A stretch of DNA of 64,000 nt, taken from assembly GCF_032884065.1 (NCBI RefSeq), contig NC_088868.1:928001-992000 (forward strand), read 5' to 3'. Shown here in pieces: positions 49,713 to 61,989 of the stretch; within the stretch, counting starts at the first letter, position 1, and each line of letters starts with the position of its first letter. This stretch comes from Artemia franciscana (taxonomy: Eukaryota > Arthropoda > Branchiopoda > Anostraca > Artemiidae). A program made the translations under genes and the position numbers. The notes below the pieces were generated by a model. The model was not told the origin of the DNA. It was given only the letters and a program-made list of their open reading frames with translations, and made no database searches.

Positions 49713-50021
49713 AATGTTCGACAGCCATCAGAGCTGTTCCTATCAAGGTGCCATCAATGAGTTGCGAAGATCCAGTTTAGCCTCACCGCAAACCGTTAAC
49801 TCGGCAGCCATCGATACTCATGGCTTCGGTTTTGCTTGTCTACCCTCTTGTCGATCCACAGGAGTAACTATCAAATCAGAAAATGATTATAGTCCAGGAG
49901 TAAACGCTACTGATACTGGAAGCTGGGGCGGAGCTTACAGGTTTAGTGGGTTTCCAAGCTCTAAAAACAGCTTTGGTACTGCTTTTCCCTACGGATACAA
50001 CCCATTCACTGCAACATTTAG
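49713..50021 (+). CDS. Gene 2, internal exon: Ser/Gly/Tyr/Phe-rich protein, possible nuclear regulator
   Basis: The acceptor TTTTTTATTTCCAG ends at 49712 and the donor A|GGTAAGC-type GT is at 50022. The exon is 309 bp, phase 2 in and phase 2 out (103 codons). Base composition is clearly more GC-rich than the surroundings. The product has no transmembrane or catalytic motif. It contains [17 protein letters not shown] and [11 protein letters not shown] (a sumoylation-type I-K-S-E at residues 53-56 counting from the Met at 49714), then an aromatic/Gly/Ser stretch ([22 protein letters not shown]). Such composition is typical of activation or disordered regions of transcription factors, but I do not recognise the family. 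The Met at 49714 is probably internal, because a strong acceptor sits directly before it; an initiating Met remains possible. Confidence 0.68.
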
Positions 50022-50043
50022 GTAAGCAGATTTTTTAATTTGA

Positions 50044-50153
<110 letters not shown>

Positions 50154-50250
50154 TCATGAACACATTATGAATTTCACCCAGTTTAGAATTATGGTAAAGA
50201 TATGATTAAGATTTTTTTTTTAATTGTATGCTTGTAATAGAAGCTACAAA

Positions 50251-50560
50251 ATCAAACAGTTCGTGGTAACGAACTGTAGTAAGGAGCGACCCGGCTCAAT
50301 AGTAACCAAAACTCTAAAAAATGGAATTTTGATACCAATAGTTACATAAAAAAATCGCATTTTAATGCTGATTTTAAATATTAGCACCCCCCCTAAAACA
50401 GTTTTTACTGTTTTAAAAAGTAGAGTTACGAGAAAGAGTCAAACTTTAGCGTAAAGAGCGGGGTGTTGATGAGGAAGCAGCCCCTTTCATATACGAAGTA
50501 ATTTCTGTTCGTTTTAAGTTTTAATGCCGCTCTTTACTTTCCGTTAAAAAACTTGTTTTT
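50251..50560 (+). repeat. Fold-back family, short copy
   Basis: The perfect terminal palindrome is at 50257-50276. Then come the 5' block to 50395, one hairpin arm (GTTTTAAAAAGTAGAGTT to GCCGCTCTTTACTTTC) and the A-run. The internal ~1 kb is missing. Confidence 0.85.
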
Positions 50561-52526
50561 TTTTATTTAATTCCTTAATATTTTTTTTTTAATTCCTTTA
50601 GAATATGCACACTGTCGACGAGTTTTTATAGTTTTTAGAAAGCCTTTTAATAACGATTTTATAGTTTTTAGAAAGCCTGTACAAAATGACACATTTCCAA
50701 ACATAATTTCGTTTAACCACCTTAAAAACTAACCATCCTCCATAGAGTAAAAGGAATATTGTAATGTCTTTTTCGGATCGAGTTGTCGATGCTAGGACGA
50801 GGATCTAAGAGTAAATAAACGATTTTATATTCTGTGTCTTCTACATCCACCTGGGTTTTGGGTGTCTCTTACATATTTAATTATTAGGGGGGGATTAGAT
50901 ATTAAACAGATTCATATATTCAGCAGAAATAAGATTTTTTTAGAGATATACTTGCCAGAAATGGCTGCCCTGTCCCTTTCATTAACACAGTAATTTCTCA
51001 AAGATTAAATATAAATTAGTTCAAAATCGAATATTTCACATCTATTGAAGATTCCATGAAACTCATAGACATATAGACATCGTGTACCTCCCCCCCCCTG
51101 GCATTCTGAAATTACTCTAAAAAATTTAAAAACAAAGCAAAAAAAAGGATTAGTTCTTTGAACCTCCTAATGTCTGGGAAAGATCAAATCCCTACTGCTC
51201 ATCAAAAGTTGGCACATCAAATACCGCGTGATTATAGAAATTATTACGTCGGTAGAAACACATGAACACTTAAAAATGTTTACAGCCAAGTAAAGAAAGC
51301 AGAACAACAGAACTGAATTCTGAATTTTACTTTGAAATGTTTCAAAATATTATAAATTTGATACCTTTTGATACGTTATTTATTAATTATTTATTTTCTT
51401 TATAAATTGATTTCATCTATAAATTTATTTTATTTATAAATTAATTTTATTTCTAAATTTATTTTACTAATAAATTTATTACATATTTTATGTATAAACT
51501 TGTTTCATTGATAAGTTTATTTAATGTATAAATATATTTTATTTATGATTTTAGTCAATTAAAAATTTGTTTTGTAATTTTTTCTATGCGTCAGTATTTA
51601 ATCTTTGTTTTAATTCTTTAAGTTATACCATTTCAAAGTATCGCGGTCATTTTTATGACAATGCATGCCCTACCTGATGATTCCATATATAGCCCTTGGA
51701 TATCAAACTAAAAAAAACAACAACAGTAAAACATTGAAATTCTTACTTCATAGTATGCAACATATTTCAGTGTTAGTGTACAATTAAGTCTGTAATATAA
51801 TATATTATATTAATAATATTATATAATATATTAATAATATATTAATAATAATATTAATAATATAATAATAATATAATTTCTTAATTAACAATATAATAAT
51901 TTCTTAATAATATATTAAGAAATCAGTTCTTACTTCAGAAAAATTGTAGTTAATTGTTTCTAAAAGCGCTTCATTTTACTTTATCCCCCCCAATATGTGA
52001 ATAGCCCGTGTACTGAAACTTAAATTTTTCCATTCATTTTTCCGTTTCCTAACTTTGACAGCACTACTTCAATTTATGGGAATTAAGTTGAAACAAAAGA
52101 GTGATATATGGTCAAATACGTGGAAAATATATTATTTAGATTAAAAATTTGCACATTAGGGGGGGGGGTAAAGTAAAGTAACGAAAAAAATCCATGAAAT
52201 AAGGAAAACAAACTACTGCAATATACCGGAGATCCTGCAATATCAGGAAAGCTGTTATTAAGTGGCAAAAAAGATTGTGTCGAAGCAATTTGTTTGTTTT
52301 TTTTATCAAGAAATCTAAAAATTATCAAGAAAACTAAAAATTGACCTTCCAAGTTTAATCGTTCTTAAAGATATAGGAAGTCCTCACACTTGATTTATTT
52401 GAGACTTGGGGGGCTAGACATTAGTCTCTAATCTCCCTTCATTCCACCGAATGCTTTTGGTCTAAGTTGGTAATAAGGGTGCCCCTAGGAACCCCTCTTG
52501 TAATGAAGAACTATTTTTCTGTTTCA
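50561..52526 (+). other. Gene 2 intron, no exon recognised
   Basis: ATAAATTTATTTTATT-type AT repeats at 51380-51550, ATAATATATTAATA repeats at 51795-51925, and a MITE scrap near 52110-52175. No coding signal seen. Confidence 0.45.
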
Positions 52527-53665
52527 AACAGTCGTGGTAACCAACTGTAAGTAAGGAGCTACTCGGCTCAATAGAAACCAAAACTCTTAAAGAACAGAAA
52601 CAGAAACTTAAAAAATTCAAAAATTTAAGTTTCATCAAGTTTAGTCTTACACGTCAAAAGTAATTGAGCCCAAGAAGATTTGTCTTTTTTCAAAAAGGGG
52701 GGAAACATCCTCTATAAGTCGTAGAATCTCAATGAAAATCACACCATCAGACTCAGCGCATCAGAGAACTCCATAGTAGAGGCTTCAAGCTCCTATCTGC
52801 AAAAATGTGCGATTTTGTAGTTTTTTTTGCCAGAAAAATGATCACGGATGCGTGTTTTTTTGTTGTTATTTTTCCAAGGGTGATCGCACCGACCCAGTGG
52901 TTCTAGAATATCTCGAGAAGACTTATTTAAACTGAAATTTAAAGTTTTATCGTCCTTTTTATGTGACCAAAAAATTCGAGGGCATCTAGGCCCCCTGCCA
53001 CGCTCACTTTTTCCAAAGTCGCCCGATCAAAATGTTGAGATAGCCGTTTTGTTTAGCAAAGTCGAAAAATCTAATAAGTATATTTTTCAGGACGACTTAA
53101 TCTCCCACAGTCCCCTGAGGAAAAGCGGCAACCTATGAATTTTTCCTATTGTTTACATATGGCATTGGTTATTGAGAAGTATATAGGCGTTTTCAGGGGG
53201 TATTTTCTCTGGTGGGGGTCGGGGGAGGGGATTATGTGGGAAGATCTTTCCATGGAGAAATTCTTCAAGGGAGAAGAGAATTTTCCAGTAAGGGGGCCCC
53301 GGATCTCCCATTATTATTTAAAAAATAATCAGAAATTAAATAAAAAAAAACAAGTTTTTTCAACTGAAAGTAACGAGCAGCCTTAAAACTTAAAACGAAC
53401 AGAAATTAGTGCGTATATGAGGGGGTTCGTCCGTCGTCGATACCTCGCGCTTTATGCTAAAGTTTTTTTTAGTACTTTCAAAAGAGCTATTTATTTTAAT
53501 TAAACGACCTTTGTGATTTAGGGGTCATTCTTAAAGAATCGAAACAAAAATTTGAACTTTAGCGTAAAGTTCGAGGTGTTGCTAGGGGAAGAACCCCTTC
53601 ATATACGGAATTATTTCTGTTTGTTTTAAGTTTTAATGTTGCTCCTTACTTTCAGCTGAAAAAAA
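52527..53665 (+). repeat. Fold-back family, near-complete copy (one hairpin module)
   Basis: The left end is a worn terminal motif (CAGTCGTGGTAACCAACTG). All conserved blocks of the family follow in order, then one hairpin module (53360-53655) ending GTTGCTCCTTACTTTCAGCTG. Confidence 0.85.
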
Positions 53666-54454
53666 TTATTTTTATTCAATAATGTAAAAGACCAAATTCA
53701 TATGCCTACCGGTGGAAAAGGTGGAGAGGTGGGAAAGCCATCTTGAGCACCAACAGTAGACTTTATAGGGGAGGGGAGTACTACGAGGACTTATGTTTTT
53801 ATCTAGATTTAGATGGAAATAATCTTATTTTTCTATCTATATACATATTCACTGTGCTTTTGCTTCCAGGGTCCTTGCCCCATAGCCTCCTTGCTGGCTT
53901 CCATGGGCGACGTCCCTGTAAAAAAGGGGTTATTTTAAGGAACTTATCTTAAAACTAAGAGGAAGCATGACTCTGTAAATCCTTTCTGAAATTTTATGCC
54001 AAAGATTTGCATACGTACACCCTACGTACACCGTAGGTTGCAAAGATTTGCGACCTACTCCTACTACTTCAGGGTTGATTAATCATTCTCGAAACATTGT
54101 TATATGAATGTTTTAACATGGAATTGAAAAAAACAAACAACCTAGAATGAAGGGGAAAGTAGTAGCCAACAGAGAGTTCGAACAGTTATTAGCAGCGAAC
54201 TGTCAGTAAAAAGCAACTTTTGCAAATTGAAAACCGAATCCTTATGGAGTAAAGTTTTAAAAACAATGTGCAAAGCATCAAAATATATTATTATTGCTGA
54301 GTCTAAATATATAAAATGTATTATTACTAAAGCAGGGTATAAAAAACTATTGATTAAAATATGCATAAAGATCTACATAATCTCAGAAATCAGTATTACT
54401 CCCCCCCAAAAAAAAGGAGGCCCATTCTTGTGAGAAATTAAATAAAAAGACAAG
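53666..54454 (+). other. Gene 2 intron; scrap of fold-back terminal motif
   Basis: No exon recognised. A degenerate AACAGTTATTAGCAGCGAACTG motif lies at 54180-54201. Confidence 0.4.
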
Positions 54455-55913
54455 TTTTTTTAAACTTGAAGTAAGGAGCTATGTTAAAACTTAAAAACGA
54501 ACAGAAATTATTCTGTATATAAAAGCAACTGTCCCCTCCTCAACACTCCACTCTTGACGCTACATTTATTGTTGTTTTAAGAAGTCCAGTTGTCGAACTT
54601 TAGCGTACAGACTGGGGTGTTCGAGGATGGGACAACCCCTTTCATATACGGAATAATGTCTGTTTGCTTTAAGTTTTAATGTTGATCTTTTCTTTCAGAT
54701 AAAAAAAACTTGTTTTTTTGTTTAATTTTTGAACATTTTTGAAGTAATACAGGTTTTGAAGATTCATCACTGTACATGAATAATTAAAAAACAATTCGAG
54801 TATTAATCTTAACTTTTTCTTATAACTAATAATAACCCTCTAATAACCCAAATTTCATTTTGATCCATTTATTTAAGAATGACTCCTGAACCACAAAGTT
54901 TTCTTTATTAGAATAATAACTTCTTTTAAAGGTTAAAAAACTTTAGCGTAAGAACAAGCTATTGATGAGAGGCAACTCCTCTCGTATAGGCAAAATTTTA
55001 TGTTCGGTTCTAGTTTTAATGTTGCTCCTTACTTTCAGGTGAAAAAACTTGTTTATATAATTAATTTCTGATTATTTTGTAAATAATACTTGGAAATCCA
55101 GTACATCCTCCGCGGAGGATTCCCTTCCCCTATGAAAAATTCCTCCTTGGAAAGACCCTCCCACGTAACCTTCGCCCCACAGCCCCCCCACCAGAATAAA
55201 TACCCCTGAGAAAGTCTGTATACTTCCTAATAACGAATACTGTATGTAAACAATGGGCAAAATCCCCAACTTGCAGCCCTTCACCCAGGGACCGTGGGGG
55301 ATTAGGTTATCGTCAAAGACATAGTTATTAGATTTTTTTTTACTATGCTGAATAAAAAGGCTATCTCAAAGTCTTGATCAGATGACTCTGGAAAAAAATG
55401 AGCATGGGAGGGGGATTAGTTGTCCTCAGGTTTTCGGTCACTTAAAAAAAGCACTAGGACTTTTTATTTCAGATCGATTGAGTACTCTTGCGATATTCTA
55501 GGACCAATGAGTCGATACGATCACCCCTGGGAAGAAAAAAAAGGAAAAAAAAAACGGATCCGTGATCTTTCTTTTGGCAAAAATTCAAAGTTCCATATTT
55601 TGGAAGGATAGGAGCTTGAAACCTCTATAGACGAGTTCTCTGATACGCTGAATCTGATGGTGTAATCTTCATTTAGCTTCTATGCCTTTTAGGGGGTGTT
55701 CCCCACTTTTTTAGAAATAAGCCGAATATTCTCAGGCTCGTAATTTTTGATGGGTAAAAGTAAACTTCATGAAACTTATATATTTGGAATCACCATAAAA
55801 ATTAAATTCTTTTTATGCATCTATTGTCATCAAAATTCTGTTTCTTAGAGTTTCGGTTGCTATTGAGCCGGGTCGGAACTTACTTACAGTTCGTTACCAC
55901 GAACTGTTTGACT
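54455..55913 (-). repeat. Fold-back family, full-length minus-strand copy
   Basis: Two hairpin modules (54455-54715 and 54880-55060) are followed by the family's body in reverse. The right end is the perfect terminal palindrome CAGTTCGTTACCACGAACTG at 55887-55906. Confidence 0.85.
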
Positions 55914-55957
55914 ATGCTATGAAACTTTTATTTTTCCAGAGAAGGATGTCACGTAGG

Positions 55958-56067
<110 letters not shown>

Positions 56068-56394
56068 ATCATTTCATCTTATGTTATCAAATCATCTCAT
56101 TATTAATTTGATTCATCCGAAGAATTTCTCATAGAAAACGCTGACCTTCCTTCCTAGGAAAATTATAAACCACATTAAAATATTAAAATTAAAAATTCTA
56201 TACAGATAAAACAAATCGCACACATAAATCTTACTAAACAATAAGTTAACATATATAAAACGGCTAATAACTGCTATGCATTAAACTTAATATTATTGTT
56301 CGCATATGGTTAATTAAATGTGTCCGTTAAGTCTGGTTCTTCATTTCATTATCCCCTCCTTCCATCTATTGTTATCTTTTCAGTTTTTTTTCAG

Positions 56395-56525
56395 TTTCGC
56401 TAATGTTCAATGTGGTTTGGACCCCCAAGAGCATGGAGTTGCAGTAAAAAGACCCCCCAGTCTCTCCGATCAGGACTCAAATGAGGCTTCAGATATAAAC
56501 TCAACGATTGACAGAAGGCTGAGAG
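56395..56525 (+). CDS. Gene 2, next exon
   Basis: The acceptor TTTTTTTTCAG ends at 56394; the nearby CAG at 56381-56383 would lead to an early stop. The donor is G|GTATGT. With the two bases left over from the previous exon, the first codon is Ser (AG|T) and the frame continues FANVQCGLDPQEHGVAVKRP, then PSLSDQDSNEASDIN and STIDRRLR, leaving phase 1. The 131-bp exon is open only in this frame, and the phase match to the exon 6.4 kb upstream supports a single gene. The Ser/Asp/Asn-rich acidic part followed by basic DRRLR resembles a linker before a DNA-binding domain. That reading is inference and no family is recognised. Confidence 0.65.
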
Positions 56526-57049
56526 GTATGTGTTTTGGAATATTTAGGTTTATCGGATCCTGACTTACAATGAAAAAATCATCCGAGATAATCCAAGAGA
56601 TAATCTGTTACGAAAGAATACTTTTTAGGGTAATAAAACTGAAAAATTTGGTAAAGTTTTACCAAAAACTTTTGGCAAAGTTTTACCAAATGTTTTTGCA
56701 TAAACTTAGGTTAGGTGTCTTTTGCCTCTAGAAATTATCAACCTTATTATTTTTTTTTTTAATTCGGTTTGTTCGTTTTCTTTTTGTATTATCTATTTTT
56801 TCATTTTACCACCGAAGTATATACGAGTATACAGCACTCATTTCAAGTATTTCTTTGAGCATTCAATTTTGATTATTGACAAAAATACACTTATAAACTC
56901 AATCATTAATTTGCTTAGGCCTTGAGAAATTGTCGGGGAAGGGTGAATCTTTAGAATATATTATGCTAGATAATCCTTTTTACTTTTTATGACGATGGCC
57001 TTAATCATATTTGCCAACAGGAATGTTGGTCTTAAATCCAAAATCTGAT
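56526..57049 (+). other. Gene 2 intron, no feature recognised
   Basis: A short TTTTACCAAA repeat at 56655-56695; otherwise nothing seen. Confidence 0.4.
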
Positions 57050-57560
57050 CATGACTAATATAGACATATATATTTATGATCTGGCAAGATTGATTTATGC
57101 TTTTTGGTTTTTTGACAATTGTTTATTTTTTAGTTTACTGCTTCATATTTTGTCTGCCCTGATGTTTTTTTTTGGTACTTGTGTATTATTCAATACACTA
57201 TCAAGAATTTGGATCTGCAGATCAGATAATAACCGATTTATACCTGTCAGTGTTCGAGGATAATTAGCTTACGCTCCGTTGAAATCTACACTGTAGGTAT
57301 ATTTTATTAAACATTTTATATGTAAAGGTGGTATTTTGGTTGGGTTATTTTAGGCAGATATTTAATATAATGGGTTCTATGCAGCCCCCCCCCCCACCTA
57401 CCATTATTATTTGTTGTATTTTCCATAGTTTTGTTACTAAAGTGTTGTATTTTAATAATATCTTTGCATATTTCATTATGATTAACCTAACTTCACTTCT
57501 CGAGTATGTACTGAATAATACACGAGTACCTGTTTTTCTAATCACGCTGTTATAAATCAT
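57050..57560 (+). repeat. Dispersed repeat R2, copy 2
   Basis: Matches 29520-30090 block by block at moderate identity. Stops break all frames that are open in the other copy. Confidence 0.6.
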
Positions 57561-58190
57561 AGTTCCTTCATTCATTTATTCCCTAATATCCCGTAAAATA
57601 GTATAGTGAACACTGATGATAAATTAAGTGTGATCTTGAATAATTTAAGTAAATAGTTTGTTCTTTAATTCTGATCTGTCCTGTATTTTTTTTTTTTTAT
57701 AATTACGCTCTAATAAACGAATAGTTCTTTCATTCCCTAATAATAGTGGTAATCGGCGATAATCATGAATTGAAGCGTCATCATGGCCATTTTATACAAT
57801 TTCCATTATGTTTTTTTGTAAGATCGATTTGTGTTTAGTACTTTTTGACAATTATCTTTAGTTTACTGTCTAAAATTTAGTATTTGTATTGCAATTCCGA
57901 TTCCCCCTTCCTTATGAAGCTAGTTTCATAATTTATTTTTCCAATCAATTTCCCACCAACAATATGATTAATATTCATCATAAACCAAAGACTGATCAGC
58001 ACCAATTAAAACATGTAGTTTTATGTTTCTCATCCTACTAAATAATCGCGTCATTTGTTTCGTCACGGTTTCTGATTATCGTCATTAAGGGTGCAAGCCA
58101 CTCGTGGGAAGAGTCAGAATAATGATCTCTCCCCCAACTTTTGATATACTCGGCTAAAAGGCTGGTAACAACTTGATCGTTTCGTTCTAG
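57561..58190 (+). other. Gene 2 intron, no feature recognised
   Basis: AT-rich until about 58080, where composition becomes more balanced ahead of the possible exon. Confidence 0.4.
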
Positions 58191-58253
58191 TTCACGGCGG
58201 ATCATCTGCAACAATGAAGGGAAAAGTTTCCCATGCTACTTCACATCTGAACA
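58191..58253 (+). CDS. Possible small exon of gene 2
   Basis: The acceptor GTTTCGTTCTAG ends at 58190 and the donor ACA|GTAAGT is strong. The exon is 63 bp, phase 1 in and out. With the base from the previous exon it reads [25 protein letters not shown] sequence with no stop. A 63-bp open stretch could be chance; support comes from the two splice sites, phase agreement and higher GC. No family is recognised. Confidence 0.4.
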
Positions 58254-58279
58254 GTAAGTCACTTCCAAATTCATTATCA

Positions 58280-58283
<4 letters not shown>

Positions 58284-58345
<62 letters not shown>

Positions 58346-58346
58346 A

Positions 58347-58401
<55 letters not shown>
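58284..58401. repeat. Compound (TA)n-(TG)n-(TA)n microsatellite
   Basis: TA 58284-58322, TG 58323-58345, TA 58350-58401, starting 30 bp after the possible exon's donor. Confidence 0.97.
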
Positions 58402-58405
<4 letters not shown>

Positions 58406-58599
58406 TATGTATGTATGTAAATTTATGAATGAAGAAGCATAAAACTATAACGCATAATATGTATCTATGCACATCTATTTGTGTACATAGTCTCAAGTCA
58501 AGTGTCTATAATCTTTCTGTGCATTAACTAAATAGAAACTTATACTGAACAATCCTGAAGCCATAAGAAGGCGAATCTATCCCTTTAAATTCAATTAAA

Positions 58600-60075
58600 T
58601 AAAAAGAAACAAGTTTTTTCATCCAAAAGTAAGGATCAACAGTCAAACTTAATGCGGGCAGAAATTATTCCATAGATTAAAGGGGATACCCCCTCCTCAA
58701 TATATCGCTCTTCACGGTAAAGTCTTAAAACCTTTAAAACAGCTTCTTATTCTAATTAAATAGATTTTGTGCTTCGGGAGTCGTATAGAATCGGGACAAA
58801 AAGTCAAATTTTATCGTAAAGAGCAAGGTATTGAGGTTTGGGCAACCCCCTAATATACGAAATAATTTTACAGTTTTAGTGTTGCTCTTTACTTTCACTT
58901 GAAAAACTTGCTTTTTACTTAATTTTTGATCGTTTTCCAAATAATGCCGGGAAATCAGGCTCCCCTCCATGTAAAATTCCTTTCCTATTCCTCCAAGTAG
59001 AGTTTCTCCAAGGTAAAATACGCCCCCCCCGAAAAAGTCCATCCTCGAAGAAAACCCCCGAAAAATTTCTTGCCGACGATTCTACACGAAAAATTTTCCC
59101 TAGCATATTTTCATTTGAAAAAGACTAATTTCTGGTTGTTCTTCAAATGACGCTGAGAACCCATCTCCTCCGTGGAAATCTTTTCCTGGAAATCCTCCTA
59201 TTCCCGGTGGAAAGTTGCTCCGGCGGAGAATTTCTCGATGGAAAATTGCTCCCGTATAATTCCCCACAGAGAATTTTTCTTGACGAAATTCCTCCCCTTC
59301 CGAAAAATATTCTAGACAATCCCAATCCCACTGAAAATTTCCCCGAGACATCCCCACGTGTAACATTGAGTCTCCAAGGATAAATTAAGCCAAATCTAAA
59401 GAACTTCCTATAGGAATTCTGGCAAATTCCCAGTATACAAAGCTCGACCCTGGAAAATTCTCTTCCTACGGGAGAGAGGTCTCCCCCCTACCCCTAAAAA
59501 AGAGTCTATGTACTTTGCGATAACATATACTAGGCGTAAACTGTGGCCATAATTCGTAACTTCCAGCCGTCTTCCCAGGGTTTGTGAGGGTCATATTATC
59601 CCCAAACGCATATTTATTGGATCTTTTACTATGATGAACAAAATGGTTATCTAAAAACTTTGATCGGACCTATTTTGGGGAAAAAAGGGCGTCTGAGGGG
59701 GGCTAGTTACCCTCCAATCTTTTTGGTCACTACAAATCTGGTAAAAAATGCAAAATTCTACATTTTTCTAGATAGGAAATTGGAACCTCAACAGTAGGTT
59801 TCTGTGATATGCTGAATCTGAAGGGGATATTTCTATTAAGATCTATTGGCTTTTTGGGGGTACCCCCCCCGCCCTATCAAAAATGGGGTAAATATTCTCG
59901 GGCTTGTAACTTTAGATTGGTAACACTAAATATAACGAGCTTTAGATATTTGGAATCAAAATAAAAAAATTCAATTCTTTTTACGTGATTACTGTTATCA
60001 AAACTCAGTTTTTAAAAGTTTCTGCTACTATTGATATGTGCACTTCTACTCACAATTCGTTACCATGAACTGTTT
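58600..60075 (-). repeat. Fold-back family, full-length diverged minus-strand copy
   Basis: A hairpin module lies at 58605-58905 and the family body follows in reverse. The right end is a worn terminal motif (AATTCGTTACCATGAACTGTTT at 60054-60075). A local expansion with repeated GGAAA/TTTCC phrases at 59100-59460 is specific to this copy. Confidence 0.8.
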
Positions 60076-60130
60076 AAAAAAAAATATACGCATTGGAAAG
60101 TGACGCAATGAAAAAATGATGTTTGTATAA

Positions 60131-61169
<1,039 letters not shown>

Positions 61170-61395
61170 TTTTTTTTTGTTGAAAGGCAGGAGCAACATT
61201 AAAACTTAAAACGAATAGAAATTATTCTGTATGCAAGGGGGGCTGCCTCATACTCAATCCTCGCTCTTTACGTTAATATCTTAAGATTATTAAAAAAATA
61301 CTTATCATCCAAATTTAACGGCCCTTGCATTTCTGGAGTTGTTTTTAAAGAATTAGGACAAAAAGTCAAGCTTTAGCGTAAATGTCAATGTCAAT
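61170..61395 (+). repeat. Fold-back family, partial hairpin module
   Basis: GCAGGAGCAACATTAAAAC, CTCGCTCTTTACGTTAA, then the AAGCTTTAGCGTAAATG partner; both outer parts are missing. Confidence 0.75.
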
Positions 61396-61989
61396 AAGTT
61401 TTCACATCTATTAAACATCCTTATAATGGTGCGTTAGAATAATCCCTGCTTTGGACAAATACAGACGATGTATGGTCATTTTTAATTATTAAAATAATCC
61501 AATTTTAATTGTAAAATTTATTAGTACTTTATCTTTAATTTATATAGGTTGGACAATTGTCACAATATAAAGTGATATTATAACTTGTGATTATGTTGCA
61601 GGTGTAAAGGGGGTCATCAATTTGATTTACACTTAAGCCTAAGAGAAAAATAGCTGTCTCCATCTTGGATTTTGTGTCCTATACCTATCAGTCACTTTTA
61701 AGTGGCCTATTGACAACAAGGGAAGATTATCCTTTGATTAGTAGGGACTCGAGGTCATTCTTTCCTTATTCGAAGTCTATTATTGCTTGCTTGCAGTGAC
61801 AACTCAAAATTGATTGAAGAAAAGATGAACGGTGCTTCCTGCTGGCTGGAAAATTAGGGATTTGTAACTCAAGAGTGACGAAACAGTGTTCTCAAAGAAT
61901 GATCTCTTAGATCTGAATTCTGTTAAGAGTTGGAGACTTTTACTGGCCAATAGTAACGAATTAATCCATTATATGTTTAATCCGTGTAG
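61396..61989. other. No recognisable gene
   Basis: Nothing supported from sequence. Confidence 0.4.

Noticed and set aside
59100-59383. Overlapping frames on both strands of 60-90 codons
   Set aside because: They lie in a locally expanded part of a fold-back repeat; other copies do not keep them open.
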